DNA of 25,240 nucleotides from a virus. This document shows, piece after piece, positions 5,393 to 10,533 of this stretch. The DNA is taken from the IMG/VR virus record IMGVR_UViG_3300044952_000726, positions 1 to 25,240 of that record, one strand, 5' to 3'. Under the pieces are notes generated by a model, which was not told the origin of the DNA, ran no database searches, and saw only the letters and a program-made list of their open reading frames with translations. The position numbers and the translations under genes are program-made. Each line of letters begins with the position of its first letter. The stretch's first letter is position 1.

Positions 5393-5425
5393 TCATGCGG
5401 CCTCCTGCAGGATGTGAATGGTCAT
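5393..5425 (-). other. 10-codon ORF with strong ribosome-binding site
   Basis: MTIHILQEAA, preceded by AGGAG at 6 nt. Its start overlaps the stop of the 51-residue gene as ATGA. Its own stop overlaps another ATG (5394-5396) that also has GGAGG upstream and opens the 59-codon leftward frame discussed at 5157-5384. It may be a leader peptide, a translational relay, or the decayed beginning of a copy of the gene at 4743-4955, which also starts MTIHI. Confidence 0.35.
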
Positions 5426-5577
5426 GCCGGACTCCTGATCGATGATTTAAGCCGGTAGTCACCGCCGAAGCGGCTGGAAACCACGGCGGTGTTGTGCCAC
5501 GGGGCGGGGTGCTTTTTGCCGTAGTGGTGCAGCAAGCCTTTGAGCAGTACGGCGCTGATTTTTTGCGTGTTGGTCAT
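5422..5577 (-). CDS. 51-aa hypothetical protein, first gene of the leftward operon
   Basis: Starts MTNTQKISAVLLKGLLHHYG and continues KKHPAPWHNTAVV. It is a small basic protein with no recognised family. A GGGGAG site lies 6-7 nt before the ATG. It is the promoter-proximal gene of the left operon. The leader of about 175 nt between the proposed promoter (5761-5789) and this start contains a perfect 8-bp hairpin just upstream of the ribosome-binding site. Confidence 0.62.
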   Translation of the reverse strand: MTNTQKISAVLLKGLLHHYGKKHPAPWHNTAVVSSRFGGDYRLKSSIRSPA

Positions 5578-5594
5578 GTTCGACTCCCCTCTCC

Positions 5595-5613
5595 GCGCGG
5601 CACCATGCCGCGC
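5595..5613 (-). promoter_or_regulatory. leader hairpin upstream of the leftward operon
   Basis: A perfect inverted repeat: GCGCGGCA (5595-5602), CCA, TGCCGCGC (5606-5613). In the leftward transcript it ends about 18 nt before the ATG of the first gene and directly precedes its ribosome-binding site. It has no U-run after it, so it is not an intrinsic terminator. It could control translation or serve as an antitermination (nut-like) signal. That role is inferred from position only. Confidence 0.45.
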
Positions 5614-5760
5614 CTGCCTGTCGGTTACTCGGCTGTTTGTGAAGTGCGCCCGCTCGGGGTGGCCAGCCTTTGGCCTGCTCCCGGCCGTCCTGCGGGCCTG
5701 TCAGCGGGTGTGGGTGCTGCCGGTCGCTGAGGGTGTCCGCTGGGGGCGGGGAGTGATTGC
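5614..5760. other. transcribed leader region without a gene
   Basis: About 150 bp of GC-rich sequence between the left promoter and the leader hairpin. It has a small inverted repeat around GGCCAGCCTTTGGCC and no convincing reading frame. It is probably 5' leader of the leftward operon. Confidence 0.4.
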
Positions 5761-5789
5761 ATTAAAGCACGCTTCACAATAAACGTCAA
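5761..5789 (-). promoter_or_regulatory. putative left early promoter (PL-like)
   Basis: On the minus strand, TTGACG (5784-5789) and TTTAAT (5761-5766) are separated by exactly 17 bp, a good sigma-70 match. It points into the leftward operon. Just upstream (5790-5800) lies GTAAAGCTTTG, which shares the GTAAAG half-site found repeatedly in the CI/Cro control region at 7418-7487, so repression by the phage repressor is plausible. Confidence 0.6.
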
Positions 5790-5841
5790 CAAAGCTTTAC
5801 TTTTTAGGCGCAATCGCGCCGTGGCCGGTTGGCGTTTCCGG

Positions 5842-5879
5842 TTTATCGCAGTTTGCTATTTATCGCGGTTTGCGATAAA
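5842..5879 (+). promoter_or_regulatory. putative HigA operator upstream of higB
   Basis: A 15-bp direct repeat, TTTATCGCAGTTTGC (5842-5856) and TTTATCGCGGTTTGC (5859-5873), differs at one base and is phased by 17 bp. The second copy runs into a perfect inverted repeat, TTTATCGC (5859-5866) and GCGATAAA (5872-5879), with a 5-nt spacer. It ends 8 nt before the toxin ATG. Type II toxin-antitoxin operons are normally autoregulated at such sites. Confidence 0.6.
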
Positions 5880-5887
5880 TTGAGGGT

Positions 5888-6172
5888 ATGCACATCATCA
5901 CCCACAGCCGCATCCTCCAGGCGCAGGCGGCGCACCCGGATAGCACAACAGCGCTGGAGCAGTGGTACAGGCAGACCAAGCGGGCCGCCTGGCGCAACTT
6001 CGCTGAAGTCAAGGCGATGTTCCCGGCGGTGGACAAGGTGGGCGACAAGTACGTGTTCGATGTGGGGGGCAACAAGCTGCGGCTGATCGCCGCCATTCAC
6101 TTCAACGCGGGCAAGGTGTTCATTCGCGCCGTGCTCACGCACAAGGATTACGACAAAGGAGCCTGGAAATGA
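5888..6172 (+). CDS. higB: HigB-type toxin (mRNA interferase)
   Basis: 94 residues. It contains a WYRQTKRAAWRNFAEVKAMF segment (about 26-45), then KVGDKYVFDVGGNKLRLIAAIHF and KVFIRAVLTHKDYDKGAW. This is the typical order of the HigB toxin family, which has a RelE-like fold and cuts mRNA on the ribosome. The ending YDKGAWK is characteristic of that family. The gene order toxin first, antitoxin second is the hallmark of higBA. It overlaps the antitoxin start by 4 nt (ATGA). A repeated operator lies just upstream. The pair may stabilise the prophage or act against competing phages, which is inference. Confidence 0.87.
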   Translation: MHIITHSRILQAQAAHPDSTTALEQWYRQTKRAAWRNFAEVKAMFPAVDKVGDKYVFDVGGNKLRLIAAIHFNAGKVFIRAVLTHKDYDKGAWK

Positions 6173-6573
6173 CCGCTCGGTTGAATGATGCGCTGCTGCA
6201 TTGGGGGTATGTGGCGCCGTTGCTGACCCCGCCGCGCAATGATGCGGAATACACCGCACTGGTGGAATCGCTGGACGCCATTCTGGACGCAGGCGGCGCA
6301 GATGAAGCGCATCCGCTGGCCGGGTTGGCGGTGATGGTGGGGGATTTGGTCTCCGGCTATGAGACCGCGCATTACCCCATGCCGGATGCCGCCACGCCGG
6401 AAATGGCGCTGGCGTTTCTGATGGATGTGCACGGCCTGAAGCAGTCCGACCTGCCCGAGCTGGGCGGCCAGTCTGTGGTGTCGGAGATTCTGCGCGGCAA
6501 GCGGCAGATCAACCTGCGCCAGGCCAAAGCGCTGGCGGCGCGCTTTGGCGTGGGGCTGGAAGTGTTTGCCTGA
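6169..6573 (+). CDS. higA: HigA-type antitoxin (HTH)
   Basis: 134 residues. The C-terminal third carries a helix-turn-helix: ALAFLMDVHGLKQSDLPEL, then GGQSVVSEILRGKRQINLRQAKALAARFGVGLEVF. This is the HigA layout with a longer N-terminal part (about 1-75) that would contact the toxin. It is translationally coupled to higB and presumably binds the operator at 5842-5879. The assignment follows from the HTH, the coupling and the toxin next to it. Confidence 0.87.
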   Translation: MTARLNDALLHWGYVAPLLTPPRNDAEYTALVESLDAILDAGGADEAHPLAGLAVMVGDLVSGYETAHYPMPDAATPEMALAFLMDVHGLKQSDLPELGGQSVVSEILRGKRQINLRQAKALAARFGVGLEVFA

Positions 6574-6598
6574 GCAGGTCAGGCCGTTGGAATGGCGA

Positions 6599-6934
6599 TC
6601 AGTCCGGCTTTGCAGCCCTGTATAAAAGCACCAGTCGCGTGCTATACCAAGCAACGGAAAGCACTTGAATCATCATCATGACCACCAGGAAGGAAACAAG
6701 GATGACGCCTGATTTATCCAGCCCTGACGGCAAAACCCACAGCAGCCATGCCAACAACAGCAGCACAGTCACTTCACGCATCAGCTTCAGAATCAGACTC
6801 TTTTTTGAGGGTTGCATTGTCGCTGCCATCTGGATTGCTCTGGACATGATGATTTTCGAAAAAAGCTTTATCGCGTCATACAGCATGGCGCTGATGATCC
6901 CGGTGACGATGGCCACCATCGCGCCTTCCATCAT
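6599..6934 (-). CDS. three-helix membrane protein, possible superinfection-exclusion moron
   Basis: 111 residues with hydrophobic helices at about 5-22, 55-70 and 75-100, separated by a basic loop containing QPSKKSLILKLMREVT. A rightward frame also spans this stretch. In a 60-base sample, however, the codon position with the lowest GC is the second position of the leftward frame, as expected for true coding. It sits alone between the toxin-antitoxin pair and the repressor, a typical place for prophage genes expressed in the lysogen. Exclusion function is a guess. An internal ATG at 6919, preceded by GGAAGG, is an alternative start. Confidence 0.6.
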   Translation of the reverse strand: MMEGAMVAIVTGIISAMLYDAIKLFSKIIMSRAIQMAATMQPSKKSLILKLMREVTVLLLLAWLLWVLPSGLDKSGVILVSFLVVMMMIQVLSVAWYSTRLVLLYRAAKPD

Positions 6935-7015
6935 GCGGCGCGTATAACTTTCGCCATATTTACCCCGGCGGGTTGAGGCGATAGCCTGCCCGCGTGCGCC
7001 AGTCCGCGAGTGAAA

Positions 7016-7417
7016 TTACCGGGCATGGTTTGCGTTGGCGCGGGGATATTGCTCAACCAACTGGCTGGCCACGCCCACCAGGCGGGCGAGGCCGGTGCGG
7101 TCCATGCGCTGCACGAGGGCGAGCAGTTCGGCCGTGAGCGGGTCCGGCGGCGGTGTTAGGGTGGCGACGTTGGCGGGCGGGTTGGGCTGGGTAATTTTTG
7201 CAATGAACATTTCCCCATCGCCGTTCATTACCCAGTCTTGATTTACGTCGCGTGATTTTCTGAGTGCATTCAAGGCATCGCGTTCTGGGGTGGATAGTCC
7301 CCGCTCCCATTGAGATACGGCCGACTTAGACAGCCCGCCAGCCCATACACCAATCTGGGATTGTGAAACGCCAAAGTGGGCACGTAGTGCCCGCAGCCGA
7401 TCTGCGATAGTTTCCAT
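7016..7417 (-). CDS. CI-like phage repressor (XRE family, no protease domain)
   Basis: 133 residues. The N-terminal helix-turn-helix covers about residues 5-60 (LRALRAHFGVSQSQIGVWAG, LSKSAVSQWERGLSTPERD). After NQDWVMNGDGEMF comes a Pro-rich linker and a short helical C-terminus (about 100-130) probably used for dimerisation. There is no LexA-type Ser-Lys peptidase domain, so induction is not by RecA-stimulated self-cleavage. I chose the ATG at 7417 because the N-terminal extension to 7507 reads through the control region. No ribosome-binding site precedes it and TAATCT lies 7 nt upstream, which suggests a leaderless transcript. It is divergent from the Cro-like gene. Confidence 0.82.
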   Translation of the reverse strand: METIADRLRALRAHFGVSQSQIGVWAGGLSKSAVSQWERGLSTPERDALNALRKSRDVNQDWVMNGDGEMFIAKITQPNPPANVATLTPPPDPLTAELLALVQRMDRTGLARLVGVASQLVEQYPRANANHAR

Positions 7418-7487
7418 CGCGTAAAGATTACTTGCCGTAAAGAGAAGTCGTGTTGACTCTTTAGGTAAAGCAGGCTTTACTATCGGC
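7418..7487. promoter_or_regulatory. CI/Cro operator-promoter region
   Basis: A 70-bp divergent control region. GTAAAG half-sites occur at 7421, 7437 and 7465. A perfect site GTAAAG-CAGG-CTTTAC spans 7465-7480, and CTTTAG is at 7459. The rightward promoter is TTGACT (7453-7458), 17 bp, TTTACT (7476-7481), only 6 nt before the cro ATG. The leftward promoter has TAATCT (minus strand, 7425-7430) 7 nt before the repressor ATG and no good -35. The perfect operator covers the rightward -10, so binding there would block cro. Confidence 0.65.
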
Positions 7488-7727
7488 ATGAAAGTTAATG
7501 CCCTCATATCAAAATTCGGCAGCGCAGCGAATTTGGCACGGATAGCAGGTGTATCCCGCCAGGCGGTGTCCCAGTGGGATGACGACCTCCCCGCCGACCG
7601 CGTGCTGTCCGTGTCGCGCGCGACTGCCTGGCAGGTGACGCCGCATCAGCTCCGCCCAGACATCTACCCCAACCCCACCGACGGCCTGCCGCCCGACGTG
7701 GCTGCGCAACAAAAGGCGGCCGCATGA
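7488..7727 (+). CDS. Cro-like transcriptional regulator
   Basis: 79 residues. The helix-turn-helix lies at about 8-32 (FGSAANLARIAGVSRQAVSQW), followed by LPADRVLSVSRATAWQVTPHQLRPDIYP. This is the pattern of YdaS/Cro-type proteins that occupy the cro position of lambdoid prophages. There is no ribosome-binding site before the ATG and the promoter -10 ends 6 nt upstream, so the message is probably leaderless. The stop overlaps the next ATG by 4 nt. It would compete with the divergent repressor for the shared operators. Confidence 0.78.
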   Translation: MKVNALISKFGSAANLARIAGVSRQAVSQWDDDLPADRVLSVSRATAWQVTPHQLRPDIYPNPTDGLPPDVAAQQKAAA

Positions 7728-8047
7728 TCAATCTGCCCGAAAAGGTGAAGGTCGGCCTCATTTACGAGGGCCTGACGTTCGAGCTTCGCGTTGCCGCTTT
7801 GCCGCGAGGTTGTGAAATTCTGTTTCCAGACTTAACAGCCGCTGATGAAGTTTTCTCAGCGGCATGTCTTCCAGCGGAGGCGGTTCAGGCAGCAGCTTCC
7901 GCGCTTGATGCAGCAGTTGCGCAATTTCGAACAGCGTTTCAGGCGTCATTGTCGAATGTCCTTATCAAACATCTGGATATGCCAGGTGAGCATGACCAGG
8001 TGCTGCGCGGCACCCAGCGTAACGATCAACAAAAGGAAGCGGCATGA
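7724..8047 (+). CDS. rightward hypothetical protein, interrupted by an antisense gene
   Basis: A 107-codon frame coupled by ATGA to cro and by ATGA to the next rightward gene. The beginning (MINLPEKVKVGLIYEGLTFE, to about 7795) and the end (from about 7950) have high third-position GC like the other phage genes. The middle (7802-7949) has only about 35% GC at the third position, while the antisense frame there shows a normal pattern. This suggests that a small leftward gene was inserted in frame, or that only the ends are under coding selection. It holds the cII-like position, but no cII motif is visible. Confidence 0.45.
   Translation: MINLPEKVKVGLIYEGLTFELRVAALPRGCEILFPDLTAADEVFSAACLPAEAVQAAASALDAAVAQFRTAFQASLSNVLIKHLDMPGEHDQVLRGTQRNDQQKEAA
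7758..7949 (-). CDS. small leftward helical protein nested opposite a rightward frame
   Basis: 63 residues starting MTPETLFEIAQLLHQARKLL, with amphipathic helices and a basic Arg-rich tail. AGGA lies about 9 nt before the ATG. Codon-position GC over 7802-7949 supports this strand: about 57% at its third position and about 35% at its second. The last dozen residues run opposite sequence that looks rightward-coding, as expected if the gene was inserted and reads to the next stop. No family recognised. Confidence 0.55.
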   Translation of the reverse strand: MTPETLFEIAQLLHQARKLLPEPPPLEDMPLRKLHQRLLSLETEFHNLAAKRQREARTSGPRK

Positions 8048-8388
8048 GCGAGCCTGTCCTGTACCCCAAAACCCTGGTTTTCCACCAGGATGGCGTGCTG
8101 GTGGAGGCGAATTCAAACATCACCACCTTCTGGCTGGCGCTGTCACCCCGGGCGGGGTGGGTGCGGTTCGAGCTCATAGCGGGAGCCCAAGGTGTCTTCC
8201 TACCTGTTGAAGTGCGCCCGGGGCATTTGCCAACCCCCAGTCCAGTAGTTTTGTTACCAGGTGTTTTGTGGACTCGGCAGGGAGTGCCTGCAGTGCCTGA
8301 AGCCATAGCCCTTTATCAGCAGGCGGCAAGTCTGATTGCTCAATCTTGTCCGCCAGCAGCGCCTTCAGGGTGTCTTCATGAATCTTGA
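8044..8388 (+). CDS. rightward hypothetical protein, real N-terminal part only
   Basis: Starts MSEPVLYPKTLVFHQDG by ATGA overlap with the preceding frame. Codons are normal for this genome up to about 8174 (about 43 residues, ending WVRFEL). Beyond that point the sequence is the antisense of a convincing leftward gene (8174-8656), and the rightward frame continues only as shadow. The simplest reading is a rightward gene truncated by acquisition of the leftward module. The full frame is 114 codons. The function is unknown. Confidence 0.42.
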   Translation: MSEPVLYPKTLVFHQDGVLVEANSNITTFWLALSPRAGWVRFELIAGAQGVFLPVEVRPGHLPTPSPVVLLPGVLWTRQGVPAVPEAIALYQQAASLIAQSCPPAAPSGCLHES

Positions 8389-8656
8389 TTGTGACTACGC
8401 CCAAGATCGCGGACAGGCCGCCGTCGTCAGCCAGGAAGTCCATGCCCTGGGCAGTGATGCGGCCACCAATGACGACCGGCGGCGCGCCAATGTTTTCGGC
8501 AATCAGTGCTTCAATCAGGCCGTGTTGATGCAGATACCAGGCGTTAAGCGTGAGCGGATCGCCTGCAACACGCTCACCAGTCAGGTTGATCTGTTGCGGG
8601 CAGGCGGCGGCCAACTGTTCAAGAATTTCAAGCTGCATGGTGCGGTCCAGCTTCAT
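8174..8656 (-). CDS. winged-helix-type phage protein (DUF2513-like)
   Basis: 160 residues from MKLDRTMQLEILEQLAAACP. The first 75 residues form a winged-helix-like unit (LNAWYLHQHGLIEALI, GRITAQGMDFLADDGGLSAIL), followed by VTIKIHEDTLKALLADKI and a helical C-terminus. The ITAQGMDFLADDGGL block is a feature I associate with a widespread family of small prophage proteins close to DUF2513. I chose the ATG at 8656, which follows a GGAG site. The same leader sequence precedes the gene at 9013. A regulatory DNA-binding role is inferred. Confidence 0.72.
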   Translation of the reverse strand: MKLDRTMQLEILEQLAAACPQQINLTGERVAGDPLTLNAWYLHQHGLIEALIAENIGAPPVVIGGRITAQGMDFLADDGGLSAILGVVTIKIHEDTLKALLADKIEQSDLPPADKGLWLQALQALPAESTKHLVTKLLDWGLANAPGALQQVGRHLGLPL

Positions 8657-8671
8657 GGGGGTCTCCTGTGA
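8654..8671 (-). repeat. duplicated translation-start leader, copy 1
   Basis: CATGGGGGTCTCCTGTGA on the plus strand, identical in 17 of 18 bases to copy 2 at 9011-9028. Read leftward, each copy is the start codon plus a GGAG ribosome-binding site, one for each of the two leftward genes here. Confidence 0.7.
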
Positions 8672-8749
8672 CAGAACACGAGTCGATGGCACGCGTAATT
8701 GAATCTGCACTTTTGCGCGTTTTTGCGGCCGCCGTGGCGGCTTCTGAGG

Positions 8750-9013
8750 CTACCGACCCGTCAGGTATTGAGACAGTAAGGCGCGCGCAATCGGGTCGAG
8801 TTGGTTCGGGTCTTCGATCAGTGCATAAAGACCGTCCAGCCGCTGGTTCGCCAGGTCCGGAGGCAAGCTCTTGATCATGCCAAGCAACTTTCCCGCAAGT
8901 ACGCCAACCGGTATGGCGGTGCGTTCTATGGCAATGCGTATGGATTCTTTCCGGGTCGGCGCGCGCAGTGCCTCCAATGCAATGGCGTCGATTTCCGATT
9001 TGAAGGTGTTCAT
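8750..9013 (-). CDS. hypothetical helical protein (87 aa)
   Basis: Starts MNTFKSEIDAIALEALRAPT and is almost wholly alpha-helical, with a hydrophobic middle (AIPVGVLAGKLLGMI) that is too short and broken to call a membrane segment. The ATG at 9013 follows GGAG in a leader nearly identical to that of the gene at 8656. The two leftward genes are separated by 93 bp with no clear promoter. No family recognised. Confidence 0.65.
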   Translation of the reverse strand: MNTFKSEIDAIALEALRAPTRKESIRIAIERTAIPVGVLAGKLLGMIKSLPPDLANQRLDGLYALIEDPNQLDPIARALLSQYLTGR

Positions 9014-9028
9014 GGGGGTCTCCGGTGA
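9011..9028 (-). repeat. duplicated translation-start leader, copy 2
   Basis: CATGGGGGTCTCCGGTGA on the plus strand, with one base different from copy 1 at 8654-8671. The identity extends over the start codon and the ribosome-binding site but not into the coding regions. Confidence 0.7.
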
Positions 9029-9117
9029 ATAGTCTGGTTGGGTGGAACCACCATTCTGTCACGGGTAAGCACCCCCGCCCGTCTCCCTTGCCGCGCGCTG
9101 CCACGCACGCGGCTTTG

Positions 9118-9148
9118 ACCTGGCGCAGTCCTGCGCCGGGTCTTTTTT
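9118..9148 (+). terminator. intrinsic terminator 1 before the replication module
   Basis: ACCTGGCGCAG (9118-9128) pairs with CTGCGCCGGGT (9131-9141), one G-T wobble, followed by CTTTTTT. A strong rightward hairpin plus U-run. By position it resembles the early terminators of lambdoid phages between cro and the replication genes. Confidence 0.7.
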
Positions 9149-9217
9149 CTTCATCCCTGCTGGCAGGCCAGGACAAGCCCGCTACTCCTAAGCTCCCTCT
9201 ATCAAGCCGCATCGGCT

Positions 9218-9245
9218 CCCCGGCCTCCGTGCCGGGGCTTCTTTC
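9218..9245 (+). terminator. intrinsic terminator 2 before the replication module
   Basis: CCCCGGC (9218-9224) pairs perfectly with GCCGGGG (9231-9237) around a 6-nt loop, followed by CTTCTTT. Weaker U-run than terminator 1. A small hairpin AGCCG-CAT-CGGCT (9205-9217) lies directly before it. Both terminators imply that expression of the genes from 9259 needs read-through or an undetected local promoter. Confidence 0.55.
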
Positions 9246-9258
9246 CTGAGCGAAAGGC

Positions 9259-9489
9259 ATGTCAAAGTTGTTATCCGAAACCACTATCAAGCTCGATACC
9301 GAGCTACTCCGTGCGGCCACTGCCGTCGCGGAAGCGGAAGGCGTTTCCCGCTCTGAGTACATCCGCGATCTGATCATTGTCGATATCCAGAAAAGGCGCA
9401 GAAAACACGCGCTGATGAGTTCTGTTTTCGGCGATGCGGGGTCGCTTGGCAATGAGTTATCGGGTATCGCCGGGAGTGGTGATGAGTGA
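9259..9489 (+). CDS. ribbon-helix-helix (CopG/Arc-type) protein
   Basis: 76 residues. Residues 8-45 (TTIKLDTELLRAATAVAEAE, GVSRSEYIRDLIIVDI) are a textbook ribbon-helix-helix: a short beta-strand, then two helices with the GVSRSEYIRDLI turn. These proteins bind DNA as dimers. The C-terminal tail is basic (QKRRRKHAL) then flexible. It is the first gene after the two terminators and overlaps the next gene by 8 nt, so it probably regulates the replication module. Confidence 0.8.
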   Translation: MSKLLSETTIKLDTELLRAATAVAEAEGVSRSEYIRDLIIVDIQKRRRKHALMSSVFGDAGSLGNELSGIAGSGDE

Positions 9490-9682
9490 TCGTGGCGATC
9501 TGATCGACCGTGCCAACGACAAGGCACAAGCCGGCGTCGATGCCGCTGAAGCAGAAATCCGCTACCAGGCCGGCCGCATCCCAGCTGGTGAACCCGGTTA
9601 CTGCATTCACTGCGGCAAGTACAGCGTGCGCCTGGTCGGCTGCGCCTGTGCGCCATGCCGTGACTTTTACAAGCTGCCATGA
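9482..9682 (+). CDS. small TraR/DksA-like zinc-ribbon protein
   Basis: 66 residues from MSDRGDLIDRANDKAQAGVD. A helical N-terminus is followed by GYCIHCGKYSVRLVGCACAPCRDFY, four-plus cysteines in a C-x2-C ... C-x2-C arrangement. This matches the size and order of phage and plasmid TraR/DksA-like proteins, which can act on RNA polymerase through its secondary channel. I chose the internal ATG at 9482 over the longer frame because the extra residues are shadow of the previous gene. The spacing between the cysteine pairs is a little short for the family, so the call is moderate. Confidence 0.6.
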   Translation: MSDRGDLIDRANDKAQAGVDAAEAEIRYQAGRIPAGEPGYCIHCGKYSVRLVGCACAPCRDFYKLP

Positions 9683-10533
9683 TGGAAAACGCTGAAATGC
9701 TTGAATTGCATCCGCTTTGCACTTTGTTTCCGCGTATGGTCGGCGATGAATATGCCGCACTGGTGGCGGATATTGCGGCGCATGGTCTGCGCCAGCCGAT
9801 CACGCTGTTTGATGGCATGGTGCTGGATGGCGGTAATCGCTATCGCGCTTGCTTGGATGCCGGTGTTCCGCCGCGCATTGTCGAGTTCGTTGGCTCTTCA
9901 CCAGTGGCGTTTGTACTGTCCAACAATCTGCATCGGCGGCATTTGTCGCCCGGCCAGCAGGCGGCAATTGTAGCGAGTGCTCAGGATTGGGGTTTGGCAC
10001 AAACAGTCGGCAAACCCAAATCCGGTAATCTTACCGGATTAGAAACGGTGGCTAACAGGCAAGCGCAGTCTGGCGCAAGCGACAAGACTCAGCGAGACGC
10101 TGACAAAGTAGCAAAGGCATCGCCTGAACTGGCGCGCAAAGTTGCCCATGGCGAAATCAGCCTGCCCGATGCCGTTGAGCAAATCACCGGCAAGCGCCCA
10201 GGTGCAAAGGCCAAGCCGGCGGAAGTCGAAGCCGCGCTGCCAGCCGACGACAACCACGTCGATTTGCTCCCTGATCTGATGCACGCGGAAGGCGAGATCA
10301 AGCGTCTGTCCGAGATCGTCGCCAGTCTGGAAGCGACCGATTCAGCGAAGACGATTATCGATCTGCATGAACGTATCGCCGGGCTTGAGGGCCGGTTGCG
10401 GCAGGAAAGCAACGCCAAAAACGAGTATTTCAAACAGGCGCAGTATTGGCAAAAGCGGCATGACCGGGCGGAAAAACGCGCTCTGGCGGCGGAAGCGTTG
10501 TTGGCCGAAGTGTCTGGTGCGGAGGCGGCATGA
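9679..10533 (+). CDS. ParB/Spo0J-like nuclease-domain protein
   Basis: 284 residues. The N-terminal ParB-like domain covers about residues 8-95 (LHPLCTLFPRMVGDEYAALV, VLDGGNRYRACLDAGVPP, NNLHRRHLSPGQQAAIVA). Next comes a helical region with KVAHGEISLPDAVEQITG, then a long predicted coiled coil (about 200-280). Such proteins are common in phage replication modules. They may act in regulation, partition or DNA processing. An overlap of ATGATG with the zinc-ribbon stop couples the two. No ParA is present, so a classical partition role is less likely. Confidence 0.8.
   Translation: MMENAEMLELHPLCTLFPRMVGDEYAALVADIAAHGLRQPITLFDGMVLDGGNRYRACLDAGVPPRIVEFVGSSPVAFVLSNNLHRRHLSPGQQAAIVASAQDWGLAQTVGKPKSGNLTGLETVANRQAQSGASDKTQRDADKVAKASPELARKVAHGEISLPDAVEQITGKRPGAKAKPAEVEAALPADDNHVDLLPDLMHAEGEIKRLSEIVASLEATDSAKTIIDLHERIAGLEGRLRQESNAKNEYFKQAQYWQKRHDRAEKRALAAEALLAEVSGAEAA

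Noticed and set aside
5217-5396. 59-codon leftward frame (MKPGLLVRQRG start) as the main gene here
   Set aside because: It has a good ribosome site, but the opposing rightward frame has a more regular helical pattern. Kept only as an alternative under the 5157-5384 entry.
6678-6947. Rightward 89-codon frame opposite the membrane gene
   Set aside because: Codon-position GC puts the lowest value at the second position of the leftward frame, and the leftward protein has regular membrane helices.
8628-9818. 396-codon leftward frame
   Set aside because: It runs antisense to several better genes and is rich in Arg, Ser and Cys. It overlaps two leftward genes in another frame that have ribosome sites.
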